64,000 bases of DNA from Streptomyces clavifer. Its GTDB lineage: Bacteria; Actinomycetota; Actinomycetes; Streptomycetales; Streptomycetaceae. The notes below the pieces were generated by a model. The model ran no database searches. It was not told the origin of the DNA and saw nothing but the letters and a program-made list of their open reading frames with translations. This document shows, one piece after another, positions 44,936 through 52,897 of this stretch. The position numbers and the translations under genes are program-made. Each line of letters opens with the position of its first letter. Positions within the stretch are counted from its first letter, which is position 1. The stretch covers positions 310,001-374,000 of the forward strand of contig BMWJ01000006.1 of NCBI GenBank assembly GCA_014651175.1. The letters are read 5' to 3'.

Positions 44936-46165
44936 CTACAGCGCGACGCCCAGGAGGGCGTCGACGGTGCGTGACACGAGGCCGGGCGCACCCTCGTCCG
45001 TACCGCCGTCGGCGGTCTGCGCGGCGGCCCAGCGGTCCACGGCGGCGAGTGCGGCCGGGGTGTCCAGGTCGTCGGCCAGGGCCTCCCGCACCTCCTCGAC
45101 CAGGGCGTCGGCACCGAGCCCGTCGGGCCGGGAGACGGCGGCACGCCACCGTGCGAGGCGCTCGACCGCGTCGGCGAGGACCTGGTCGGTCCACTCCCAG
45201 TCGGCCCGGTAGTGGTGCGAGAGCAGCGCGAGCCTGATCGCCGCGGGGTCCACGTCGTCCCGGCGCAGCGCCGACACGAAGACGAGGTTGCCCTTGGACT
45301 TGGACATCTTCTCGCCGTTGAGGGCGACCATGCCGGCGTGCACGTAGGCACGGGCGAACGGGTGCTCGCCGGTCAGCACCTGGGCGTGCGAGGCGCCCAT
45401 CTCGTGGTGCGGGAAGACGAGGTCGGAGCCGCCGCCCTGGACGTCGAAGCCCATACCGAGGTGGTCCAGTGCGATGGCCACGCACTCGATGTGCCAGCCG
45501 GGGCGGCCGAGACCGAGGGTGCCGCCGTCCCAGCTCGGCTCGCCCTCACGGGCGGCCATCCAGAGCATCGGGTCGAGCGGGTTCTTCTTGCCGGGGCGCT
45601 CGGGGTCACCGCCGCGCTCGGCGGAGAGCAGCCGCATGGCCTCGGCGTCGAGGCCGGAGACCTCGCCGAAGTGCGGGTCGGACTCGATGGCGAAGTACAC
45701 GTCCCCGTCGAGTTCGTAGGCCGCTCCCGCGTCGCGGAGCCGCTCGACGAGCGGGACGATGCCGGGTATCGCCTCCACGGCCCCGATGTAGTGCTGGGGC
45801 GGAAGCATGCGCAGGGCGGTCATGTCCTCCCGGAAGAGTGCCGTCTCGCGCTCCGCGAGCTCGGTCCAGTCCTCGCCGTCGCGCACGGCCCGCTCCAGCA
45901 GCGGATCATCCACGTCGGTCACGTTCTGGACGTAGTGAACCTGCCGCTTGGTGTCGAGCCACACGCGCTGAACGAGGTCGAACGCGTTGTAGGTCGCCGC
46001 ATGACCCATATGGGTCGCGTCGTACGGCGTGATGCCGCAGACGTAGATGCGGGCGACGGGACCGGGGTCAAGGGTGATCCGTCCGCCGGTCGCGGTGTCG
46101 TGGATCCGAAGGTCGCGGCCCTTGCCAGGCAGGGCGGGGACCTCAGAAGCGGGCCAGGCATGCAT
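44936..46165 (-). CDS. mshC: Mycothiol ligase MshC
   Basis: MshC (409 aa) joins L-cysteine to GlcN-Ins in mycothiol biosynthesis using ATP. It descends from cysteinyl-tRNA synthetase: [14 protein letters not shown] is the HIGH-type region with a zinc Cys, WHIECVA and [10 protein letters not shown] supply other zinc ligands, and KMSKSKGN is the second class I signature. The tRNA-binding domain of CysS is absent, as expected. ATG 46165 lacks a Shine-Dalgarno but has TACGCT six bases upstream, consistent with leaderless translation. Confidence 0.96.
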   Translation of the reverse strand: MHAWPASEVPALPGKGRDLRIHDTATGGRITLDPGPVARIYVCGITPYDATHMGHAATYNAFDLVQRVWLDTKRQVHYVQNVTDVDDPLLERAVRDGEDWTELAERETALFREDMTALRMLPPQHYIGAVEAIPGIVPLVERLRDAGAAYELDGDVYFAIESDPHFGEVSGLDAEAMRLLSAERGGDPERPGKKNPLDPMLWMAAREGEPSWDGGTLGLGRPGWHIECVAIALDHLGMGFDVQGGGSDLVFPHHEMGASHAQVLTGEHPFARAYVHAGMVALNGEKMSKSKGNLVFVSALRRDDVDPAAIRLALLSHHYRADWEWTDQVLADAVERLARWRAAVSRPDGLGADALVEEVREALADDLDTPAALAAVDRWAAAQTADGGTDEGAPGLVSRTVDALLGVAL

Positions 46166-46171
46166 GTCACG

Positions 46172-46177
46172 AGCGTA
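46172..46177 (-). promoter_or_regulatory. Candidate leaderless -10 for mshC
   Basis: TACGCT on the minus strand, six bases before ATG 46165. Confidence 0.45.
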
Positions 46178-46398
46178 ACCGGACGATGCCTACGGATACG
46201 AACCGGACCCGGGATCGTGGCCGAAGAGGCGGTCTTGCGCGGACAGCGCTTTTCCTCTACCGCCCGCCCCCGAGCGGGCTCCACCGGACGCGGGGACCCG
46301 CCGCCCGTGCCCGTCCCGGGCCTCCGGACGCCGGGGCGTCCCGGGTCCGGAAAACGGCTCCGGCCCCGGCCCTGCGGCCACGGGCGCCGGTTCCGGCG

Positions 46399-47286
46399 TC
46401 ACACAGGGGGCCACGGAATGGCCGGCCACTCCCCGCTCGGCTGCGGATGGCACCCGGCCTCCCGGAGCACCGCCACCCGGCCCCGCAGCGCGTCGAGCTC
46501 GGCCATCGTGATCAGTTCCGCCAGCCGGGTGGCGAGCGCCGTCCCCGGCTCCAGGCCGGCGGACAGCAGGCCGAGCACCTCCACGGCCTCCGTCGTCAGC
46601 GGTTCGCCCGCCCACCCCCACAGCAGGGTGCGGAGCTTGTCGTCCGCGTTGAAGGTCACCCCGTGATCGATGCCGTACAGCCGGCCGCCGGGTGCGGGCA
46701 GCAGGTGCCCGCCCTTGCGGTCACCGTTGTTGATCACCGCGTCCAGGACCGCGAGCCTGCGCAGGCGCGGGTCGTCGGCGTGCACGAGCAGGGCGGTCCG
46801 CCCCTCCCCCACCTCGGCGAAGCAGACGGCCTTCCAGCCCTCACCCGGCTTCTCGTCCTCGACGAGCGCGAGCAGCGGAGGCAGCCCGTGCGCACCCGGG
46901 TCGCCGGCCTCCGAGCCGTCGTCGCTCCCGTCCGCGGCGTCCGCCTCGTCCGCCTCGATCCACAGCTGGCACATTCCCGGACCGTACGGGCCCTCCCGCA
47001 GCACCGTGGGCGGCACGAGTCCCCACCCGGTCGCTTCGGAGACCTCGTACGCCGCCACCTCGCGCTGGGCGAGCGTGCCGTCCGGGAAGTCCCAGAGCGG
47101 CTGCTCCCCGGCGACCGGCTTGTAGACGCAGGGGCGCTCCTCGCCCTCGTACGCGACCGTGCAGTAGAGCACCGCGTTCGACGCGCCCCGTACCCGGCCG
47201 AGGACCGTGAGCTCCCCCTGGGCCAGCAGGGTGCGCAGTCCGGCCTCCGTCAGGCCCCGCGACGGTATCCGTTCTGGCGCGGGCAT
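46399..47286 (-). CDS. SCO1664-family protein
   Basis: The 295-residue protein belongs to a conserved actinobacterial family (SCO1664 type) found next to mshC. It has kinase-like features: VYKPVAGEQPLWDFP recalls an ATP-lysine segment, VLDAVINNGDRKGGHLL the catalytic HxD/N loop of PI3/4-kinase-like folds, and YGIDHGVTF the metal Asp. Enzymatic activity is unproven. ATG 47286 has GGAAGGA upstream, and the gene starts inside the last 37 bases of the DUF3090 gene, implying translational coupling. Confidence 0.85.
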   Translation of the reverse strand: MPAPERIPSRGLTEAGLRTLLAQGELTVLGRVRGASNAVLYCTVAYEGEERPCVYKPVAGEQPLWDFPDGTLAQREVAAYEVSEATGWGLVPPTVLREGPYGPGMCQLWIEADEADAADGSDDGSEAGDPGAHGLPPLLALVEDEKPGEGWKAVCFAEVGEGRTALLVHADDPRLRRLAVLDAVINNGDRKGGHLLPAPGGRLYGIDHGVTFNADDKLRTLLWGWAGEPLTTEAVEVLGLLSAGLEPGTALATRLAELITMAELDALRGRVAVLREAGCHPQPSGEWPAIPWPPV

Positions 47287-47840
47287 ACGTGTCCTTCCGG
47301 ATCGAGGGGCAGGCTGCACAGCGGGCACGGCGGCCGGCCGGCGTTCACGACGTCCAGGGCGCGCTTGGCGAACGCCCGTGCCTGGGCGCCGCTCAGCCGG
47401 ACGCGCAGCATCGGCGGGCCGTTCTCCTCGTCCTGCAGGAGCCGTTCCTCGGCCTCCGCCAGATCGTCGTCGGAGTCGGCGTCCAGCTCGACGAGCGCCT
47501 GCGCCTCGACGATCATGCGCTGTTCCTCGCCGTCCCAGGCGAGGGCCATCGTGCCGACCCTGAACTCCTCCTCGACGGGGGCGTCCAGCGGGGCGGTGTC
47601 GGTGACGTCCATGGGTGCCACGGCGGGCACCGGTGAATTGCCGCCGGTCCGCCGGACGACCTCGTCGAGGAGTTCGTCGATCCGTTCGGCCAACGCGGCG
47701 ACCTGGGTCTTCTCCAGGGCCACGCTCGTGACCCGGCCCCTCGAGGACGCCTGCAGGAAAAACGTACGGCGGCCAGGCAGCCCGACCGTACCGGCCACGA
47801 AACGGTCCGGGGGGTCGTAGAGGAACACCTGACGGGACAC
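47250..47840 (-). CDS. DUF3090-family protein
   Basis: The 196-residue protein begins SRQVFLYDPPDRFVAGTVG, the signature of DUF3090, and ends with a zinc-ribbon-like CPLCSLPLDPEGHVCP. It is conserved with the SCO1664-family and histidine-phosphatase genes near mshC in actinobacteria; the function is not established. GTG 47840 with AGGGAGA upstream gives the conserved N terminus. The 3' end overlaps the SCO1664-family gene by 37 bases. Confidence 0.85.
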   Translation of the reverse strand: MSRQVFLYDPPDRFVAGTVGLPGRRTFFLQASSRGRVTSVALEKTQVAALAERIDELLDEVVRRTGGNSPVPAVAPMDVTDTAPLDAPVEEEFRVGTMALAWDGEEQRMIVEAQALVELDADSDDDLAEAEERLLQDEENGPPMLRVRLSGAQARAFAKRALDVVNAGRPPCPLCSLPLDPEGHVCPRQNGYRRGA

Positions 47841-47945
47841 GTCCTGTCTCCCTTGAGAATGGGGGCGGATGGAGGGTGGCCGGGGCCCCGGGGGGAGTGC
47901 CCCCACACGGCCGCTACGGCGCGTCCACCCTACTGCGCGGAGCGA

Positions 47946-48656
47946 TCACGGCGCCCCAGCGCCGCCCCCGACGGCCGCGTCCGTCGCCGTGCCCCCCGTC
48001 GCGTCGGCCCCGATGGCCTGTTCGCGCGGTGCCAGGGACGCGAAGTCGCCGGTGTCACCGAGGCGGAGGAGGAACGGGCGCAGCCGGGTGTAGCGGATCG
48101 CGGTGACCGAGCAGGGGTCGGCGTGGATGCGCTGGAAGAGGTCGAGGTGCATGCCGAGCGCGTCGGCGACGAGCGCCTTGATGATGTCGCCGTGCGAGCA
48201 CATCACATAGGCGGCGTCGTCCCCGTGCTCCGCCTCGATCCGGGCGTTCCAGTCCCGTACGGCGTCGACGGCCCTGGCCTGCATGGTCCGCATGGACTCC
48301 CCACCGGGGAACGCGGCGGCCGAAGGGTGCTGCTGCACGACGGACATCAGCGGTTCGTCGGAGAGCTCGGCGAGTTTGCGCCCCGACCAGTCCCCGTAGT
48401 CGCATTCGCTGATCCGGTCCTCGGTGTGCAGCGCCAGGTCCGGGCGGGCGTCGAGCAGCGGCCGGAGCGTCTCCCTGCAGCGCTGCAGGGGACTGCTGAC
48501 GGCCGCGACGAGCGTGAGGGCGGCCAGCCGTCCGGGCAGCGCGGCGGCCTGTTCGGCACCGCGTTCGTCGAGGGCGATCCCGGGGGTCCGCCCCGCGAGC
48601 ACTCCGGCGGTGTTGGCGGTCGAGCGTCCGTGGCGTACGAGGATGAGCGTGGGCAT
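47946..48656 (-). CDS. Histidine phosphatase-family protein (MSMEG_4193 type)
   Basis: The 236-residue protein has the RHG motif (LILVRHGRST, catalytic His near residue 9), SSPLQRCRET and VMCSHGDIIKAL, which supply the conserved Arg and second His of the phosphoglycerate-mutase-like phosphatases. The subfamily is linked with mshC in actinobacteria; its substrate is not known. The C-terminal 20 residues are low complexity. TACGCT lies seven bases before ATG 48656 with no Shine-Dalgarno, suggesting a leaderless mRNA from which DUF3090 and SCO1664-family genes may also be read. Confidence 0.9.
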   Translation of the reverse strand: MPTLILVRHGRSTANTAGVLAGRTPGIALDERGAEQAAALPGRLAALTLVAAVSSPLQRCRETLRPLLDARPDLALHTEDRISECDYGDWSGRKLAELSDEPLMSVVQQHPSAAAFPGGESMRTMQARAVDAVRDWNARIEAEHGDDAAYVMCSHGDIIKALVADALGMHLDLFQRIHADPCSVTAIRYTRLRPFLLRLGDTGDFASLAPREQAIGADATGGTATDAAVGGGAGAP

Positions 48657-48663
48657 ACCCGCC

Positions 48664-48669
48664 AGCGTA
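48664..48669 (-). promoter_or_regulatory. Candidate leaderless -10 for the histidine phosphatase gene
   Basis: TACGCT on the minus strand, seven bases before ATG 48656. Confidence 0.45.
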
Positions 48670-48719
48670 GAGGGCAGGACTCAGGTGCGAGGAGGCCCGG
48701 GGCAGGAGAGAATGCGCGC

Positions 48720-49706
48720 GTGATCGTGGACTGTGGCATTTATCGGGACGGGCGCCGGACGGACGGCCCCGCCGACTTCTCCGACGCCCTGGACGAGGCG
48801 CGGGCATCCGGCGACGGGTTCGTCTGGATCGGACTGCACGAGCCGACGGAGCAGGAGTTCGGCCTCGTCAGCAGTGAGTTCGGGCTGCACCCGCTGGCAG
48901 TGGAGGACGCCCTGCGTGCGCACCAGCGGCCCAAGCTGGAGATCTACGACGACTCGCTGTTCGTGGTCGTGAAGCCGGTGGTCTACGAGCAGGAGAGCGA
49001 CACGGTCACCACCGACGAGCTGATGATCTTCATGGGCGACTCCTTCGTGGTGACGGTCCGGCACGGCGAGGGTGCCCCCCTGGCGGCGGTGCGCAGCCGT
49101 CTGGAGGCCGAGCCCGAGGTGCTCAGGCACGGCCCCACGTCGGTGCTGTACGCGGTCAGCGACGCGGTGGTGGACCACTACATCGAGGTCGCGGCCGAGC
49201 TCCAGGTCGACCTGGAGGAGCTGGAGGCCCAGGTGTTCGCGCCCAGCGGAACGCGCGACTCGAAGAACACCGCCGCACGCATCTACACCTTCAAGCGGCA
49301 GGTGCTCGAGTTCCGCCGGGCGAGCGGCCCGCTGGCGGCGCCCACGGCCCGGCTCGCGGGCGCGGGCGTGCCGTTCGTCGACAAGCACTCGCAGCCGTTC
49401 TTCCGCGATGTGAACGACCACCTGACCCGCGCCAACGAGCACGTGGAGGGCCTGGACCGGCTCCTCTCGGACATCCTGGCGGCGCATCTCGCCCAGATGG
49501 GGGTCCGGCAGAACGACGACATGCGGAAGATCTCGGCGTGGGCCGCGATGGCCGCCGTACCCACCATGGTGGCCGGCGTCTACGGCATGAACTTCGACCA
49601 CATGCCGGAGCTGCACTGGGCATGGACGTATCCGGCGGTGGTCGCGCTGATGGGGTGCGCGGTCTTCGGCCTGTACCGCACGTTCAAGCATCGCGGCTGG
49701 CTGTAG
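48720..49706 (+). CDS. corA: CorA-family magnesium transporter
   Basis: The 328-residue protein has a large cytoplasmic alpha/beta N-terminal domain, a long stalk helix and two C-terminal membrane helices. The invariant YGMNF at the end of the first helix forms the selectivity loop. Homologues form pentameric channels for Mg or other divalent cations. GTG 48720 follows GCAGGAGAG. It is divergent from the histidine-phosphatase gene and converges with a ferritin-like gene 22 bases away. Confidence 0.93.
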   Translation: MIVDCGIYRDGRRTDGPADFSDALDEARASGDGFVWIGLHEPTEQEFGLVSSEFGLHPLAVEDALRAHQRPKLEIYDDSLFVVVKPVVYEQESDTVTTDELMIFMGDSFVVTVRHGEGAPLAAVRSRLEAEPEVLRHGPTSVLYAVSDAVVDHYIEVAAELQVDLEELEAQVFAPSGTRDSKNTAARIYTFKRQVLEFRRASGPLAAPTARLAGAGVPFVDKHSQPFFRDVNDHLTRANEHVEGLDRLLSDILAAHLAQMGVRQNDDMRKISAWAAMAAVPTMVAGVYGMNFDHMPELHWAWTYPAVVALMGCAVFGLYRTFKHRGWL

Positions 49707-49728
49707 CCGGGGCCCGTTCCCGGGGGCC

Positions 49729-50517
49729 TCAGGCGAACTCCGCCTCGGCCACCGCCGGCCCGCCCAGCGCGTCGCGCCGGGCGGGCGGCGCGAGGCTCAC
49801 CATGCGCCGCCATCCGGCGAGCCGCTCGTAGGCGTACGCGGCGTGGATGCCCGCCGCGAGCACGGCCGCCTTGGGGCGGGGCCAGCCCAGCAACCGGCCC
49901 ATGTGGCTCATCACGGCGAGGCTGACGTCGCGGTACACCCGGATCTCGGCACGGGCGCACTCGTGCAGGACGGACTGGATCGTCCTGCCGTGACCGGCCC
50001 GGGCGAATCGGAGCAGTTCCTCGTGGCAGTACGCGAGGTGGTTGTCCTCGTCGCGCGAGATCATCTTCACCGCGCGACCGAGGGAGGGATGCTCGGCGAA
50101 GTGCCTGACCAGGAGCCTCATCTGCTCGGAGGCGCGCTGTTCGGTGACCCGGCTGTGGGCCAGGTAGACGATCACGTCCCGCTCGGTGAGCGGTTCCTCA
50201 CGGTTGAGCCGGTCGTGGGCGAGACCGATGCCGTGACGCTCCAGGAGCAGGGTGTAGTCCGTCTCGTAGGGCACCGCGACCGGCTGCAGCCCGCGCTGCT
50301 TCAGCAGGGCGTTGAAGATCCGGCCGTGCTTGTCCTCGTCGGCCCCGTGCCGGGCGACCTTGGGGGCGAGGTCGCGCAGGCCGGCCGGGACGAGCGCGGC
50401 GATACGGCCGTTCTCCCAGCCGCCCTGGGATTCCCCGCCCGCGGCGATGGAGCAGAACAGCCGGAAGGACTCGTCGTGGTCGAGGATCTCCTCGAACAGA
50501 CTCTTTACCGAGAACAT
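49729..50517 (-). CDS. Ferritin-like domain protein
   Basis: The 262-residue, mostly helical protein contains paired E/D...ExxH-like motifs, ADEDKHGRIF and SRDEDNHLAYC, about 100 residues apart, as in di-iron four-helix-bundle proteins. A role as oxidase, oxygenase or iron-binding protein is possible; I cannot assign one. ATG 50517 with AAGGGTGG upstream is preferred to 50559. It has no obvious operon partner. Confidence 0.8.
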   Translation of the reverse strand: MFSVKSLFEEILDHDESFRLFCSIAAGGESQGGWENGRIAALVPAGLRDLAPKVARHGADEDKHGRIFNALLKQRGLQPVAVPYETDYTLLLERHGIGLAHDRLNREEPLTERDVIVYLAHSRVTEQRASEQMRLLVRHFAEHPSLGRAVKMISRDEDNHLAYCHEELLRFARAGHGRTIQSVLHECARAEIRVYRDVSLAVMSHMGRLLGWPRPKAAVLAAGIHAAYAYERLAGWRRMVSLAPPARRDALGGPAVAEAEFA

Positions 50518-50646
50518 GACTGCCACCCTTCGTACCGGTGTCCGCAGGGACACAGTCAAATTCGGTACGGGACGGTAGGCAACACGAACGGGGCCGGGCG
50601 GGGTAGCGGGCGTGACCGGGGGACGTGCCGCGCGTTGTTCCGGATG

Positions 50647-50689
50647 ACGGCCGTGGCGGGGAGGGCCCCCGAGCCCCCACCACGGCCGT
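50647..50689 (-). terminator. Terminator after the F420-dependent oxidoreductase gene
   Basis: ACGGCCGTGG (50647-50656) pairs with 50680-50689, with additional C/G pairing inside. Confidence 0.65.
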
Positions 50690-50715
50690 AGTGCTCTTCC
50701 GGGACGGCCCCGCGG

Positions 50716-51768
50716 TCAGGCGGCCAGGCCCGAGCGCTCCAGGGCATCGGTGCCGGCGCGCAGGGCCGCGAGCCGTTCGTCGAGCGTGAAGCCCGCCGGG
50801 GCCAGGGTCAGCGTGGTGACACCGGCGGCCGCGTACGCCTGCATCCGCTCCGCGATCCGCTCCACCGGCCCGAGCAGCGTGGTCTGGTCGATGAGCTGGT
50901 GCGGCACGGCGGCGGCGGCGCCGCTCTTGTCCCCGGACAGGTACGCGTCCTGGATCTCGGCCGCTTCCTTCTCGTAGCCCATGCGCTGGGCGAGCTGGTT
51001 GTAGAAGTTCTGCTTGCGGCTGCCCATGCCGCCGACGTACAGCGCGGTGTACGGGCGGAACATGTCGGCGAGGCCGTGGACGTCGTTGCCGACCGCGAGG
51101 GGCAGTGTCGGGCAGACGTCGAAGCCGTCCATCGTCTTCCCGGCCTTCTCGCGCCCGGCCCGCAGATGCTTCACCGCGGTCTCCTCCAGGTGGTCGGCGG
51201 ACGGGAAGATCAGCAGGGCGCCGTCGGCGATCTCGCCGGTCTGCTCCAGGTTCTTCGGACCGATCGCGGCGATGTAGAGCGGGATGTGCTCGCGCTGCGG
51301 GTGGACGGTCAGCTTGATGGGCTTGCCGGGACCGTCCGGCAGCGGCAGGGTCCAGTGCGCGCCGTCGTACGACAGACGCTCCCGGGACATGGCCTTGCGC
51401 ACGATCTCGACGTACTCCCGGGTGCGAGCCAGCGGCTTGTCGAACTTGACGCCGTACCAGCCCTCGGAGACCTGGGGTCCGGACACGCCGAGACCGAGGC
51501 GGAAACGGCCCCCGGAGAGCGAGTCGAGGGTGGCGGCGGTCATCGCCGTCATGGCCGGCTGGCGGGCCGGGATCTGCATGATGGCGGAGCCGACGTCGAT
51601 CGACTCGGTCTGCGCCGCGACCCAGGCGAGCACCGTCGGCACGTCGGAGCCGTAGGCCTCCGCCGCCCAGCAGACGTCGTAGCCGAGCCGGTCGGCCTCC
51701 TGGGCGACGGCGAGGTTGTCGCCGTCCATGCCCGCGCCCCAGTAACCGAGATTGATGCCGAGCCGCAT
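50716..51768 (-). CDS. LLM-class F420-dependent oxidoreductase
   Basis: The 350-residue protein has the luciferase-like TIM barrel. INLGYWGAG, GSAIMQIPARQPAMTAMTAATL and GRFRLGLGVSGPQVSEGW are typical of coenzyme F420-dependent oxidoreductases of actinobacteria. The substrate is unknown. ATG 51768 with AGGGAGCG upstream is chosen from a longer open frame. It is divergent from the aldo/keto reductase gene. Confidence 0.92.
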   Translation of the reverse strand: MRLGINLGYWGAGMDGDNLAVAQEADRLGYDVCWAAEAYGSDVPTVLAWVAAQTESIDVGSAIMQIPARQPAMTAMTAATLDSLSGGRFRLGLGVSGPQVSEGWYGVKFDKPLARTREYVEIVRKAMSRERLSYDGAHWTLPLPDGPGKPIKLTVHPQREHIPLYIAAIGPKNLEQTGEIADGALLIFPSADHLEETAVKHLRAGREKAGKTMDGFDVCPTLPLAVGNDVHGLADMFRPYTALYVGGMGSRKQNFYNQLAQRMGYEKEAAEIQDAYLSGDKSGAAAAVPHQLIDQTTLLGPVERIAERMQAYAAAGVTTLTLAPAGFTLDERLAALRAGTDALERSGLAA

Positions 51769-51899
51769 GGCCACGCTCCCTCTACCGATCAGTAACGTCT
51801 CTGTGTCCCGGACTCTAGCGCGGGGCTCCGGGATACGGCAGGCCCGGTTGACGGCTGTCGGGTTGTCCACACGCTTCCACCCCGTGGAGCAGTGGCCAG

Positions 51900-51905
51900 T
51901 AATCT
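51900..51905 (+). promoter_or_regulatory. Candidate near-leaderless -10 for the aldo/keto reductase gene
   Basis: TAATCT lies eight bases before ATG 51914, which lacks a Shine-Dalgarno. Confidence 0.4.
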
Positions 51906-51913
51906 CAGCGCCC

Positions 51914-52897
51914 ATGGAGCAGAGGCATCTCGGCCGAACCGGCCTTCGCGTGTCCCGGATCGGGCTCGGCACCCTCACCTGGGGCCGGGACACCGACGAG
52001 CACGACGCCGCCGAACAGCTGAAGGCCTTCTGGGACGCGGGGGGCACCCTCGTCGACACCGCCGACGTGTACGGCGCGGGAGAGGCCGAGTACCTGCTCG
52101 GCCGGCTCACCGGCACGCTGGTGCCGCGCCAGGATCTGGTCATCGCGACCAAGGCGGGCAGCGTCCCCGACCCGTACCGCCGCGTCGACGGATCGCGCGG
52201 ACACCTGCTCGCCGCGCTGGACGCGTCCCTGGAGCGGCTCGGGACGGACTACGTGGATCTGTGGCAGATCCACGCCTTCGACCCCGTGACGCCGCTGGAC
52301 GAGACCCTGCAGGCGTTGGACCTGGCCGTGTCGTCGGGGCGCGTGCGGTATGCGGGGGTGTCGAACTTCAGCGGATGGCAGCTGGCCAAGGCGGCCACCT
52401 GGCAGCTCGCCGCGCCCGGACTGCGCACCCGGCTGGCCTGCACGCAGATGGAGTACTCGCTGCTGCAGCGGGGGGTCGAGCGCGAGGTACTGCCTGCGGC
52501 CCTGGACCTCGGGGTGGGGCTGCTGCCCTCGTCCCCGCTCGGCCGCGGAGTGCTGACGGGCAAGTACCGCACGGGCACGCCGTCCGGCTCGCGGGGCGCG
52601 TCGGAGCAGCTGGCGCCGTTCGTCGAGCCGTACCTCGACGATCCGGCGCGCCGGATCGTCGACGCGGTGTCCACGGCCGCGGACGGTCTGGCCACGACGG
52701 CCCTGAACGTCGCGCTCGCCTGGGTGCGGGACCGGCCGGGGGTGGTGGCCCCGGTCATCGGCGCGCGCAACGCGCGGCAGCTGACCGAGGCGTTGTCAGT
52801 GGAGACGCTTAGTCTTCCTGACGAGATCTGCCGGGCGCTCGACGATGTGTCGGCACCCGTGCACCGTTATCCCGACCAGGACTGGAGCACGCTGTGA
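51914..52897 (+). CDS. Aldo/keto reductase
   Basis: The 327-residue protein is an NADPH-dependent (alpha/beta)8 aldo/keto reductase. VDTADVYGAGEAE contains the catalytic Asp and Tyr, VIATKAG the Lys, and LWQIHAFDP the His. NADPH contacts near GARNARQLTEAL are present. The physiological carbonyl substrate is unknown. Its TGA overlaps the GTG of the next gene by four bases (GTGA), so the two are translationally coupled. Confidence 0.93.
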   Translation: MEQRHLGRTGLRVSRIGLGTLTWGRDTDEHDAAEQLKAFWDAGGTLVDTADVYGAGEAEYLLGRLTGTLVPRQDLVIATKAGSVPDPYRRVDGSRGHLLAALDASLERLGTDYVDLWQIHAFDPVTPLDETLQALDLAVSSGRVRYAGVSNFSGWQLAKAATWQLAAPGLRTRLACTQMEYSLLQRGVEREVLPAALDLGVGLLPSSPLGRGVLTGKYRTGTPSGSRGASEQLAPFVEPYLDDPARRIVDAVSTAADGLATTALNVALAWVRDRPGVVAPVIGARNARQLTEALSVETLSLPDEICRALDDVSAPVHRYPDQDWSTL

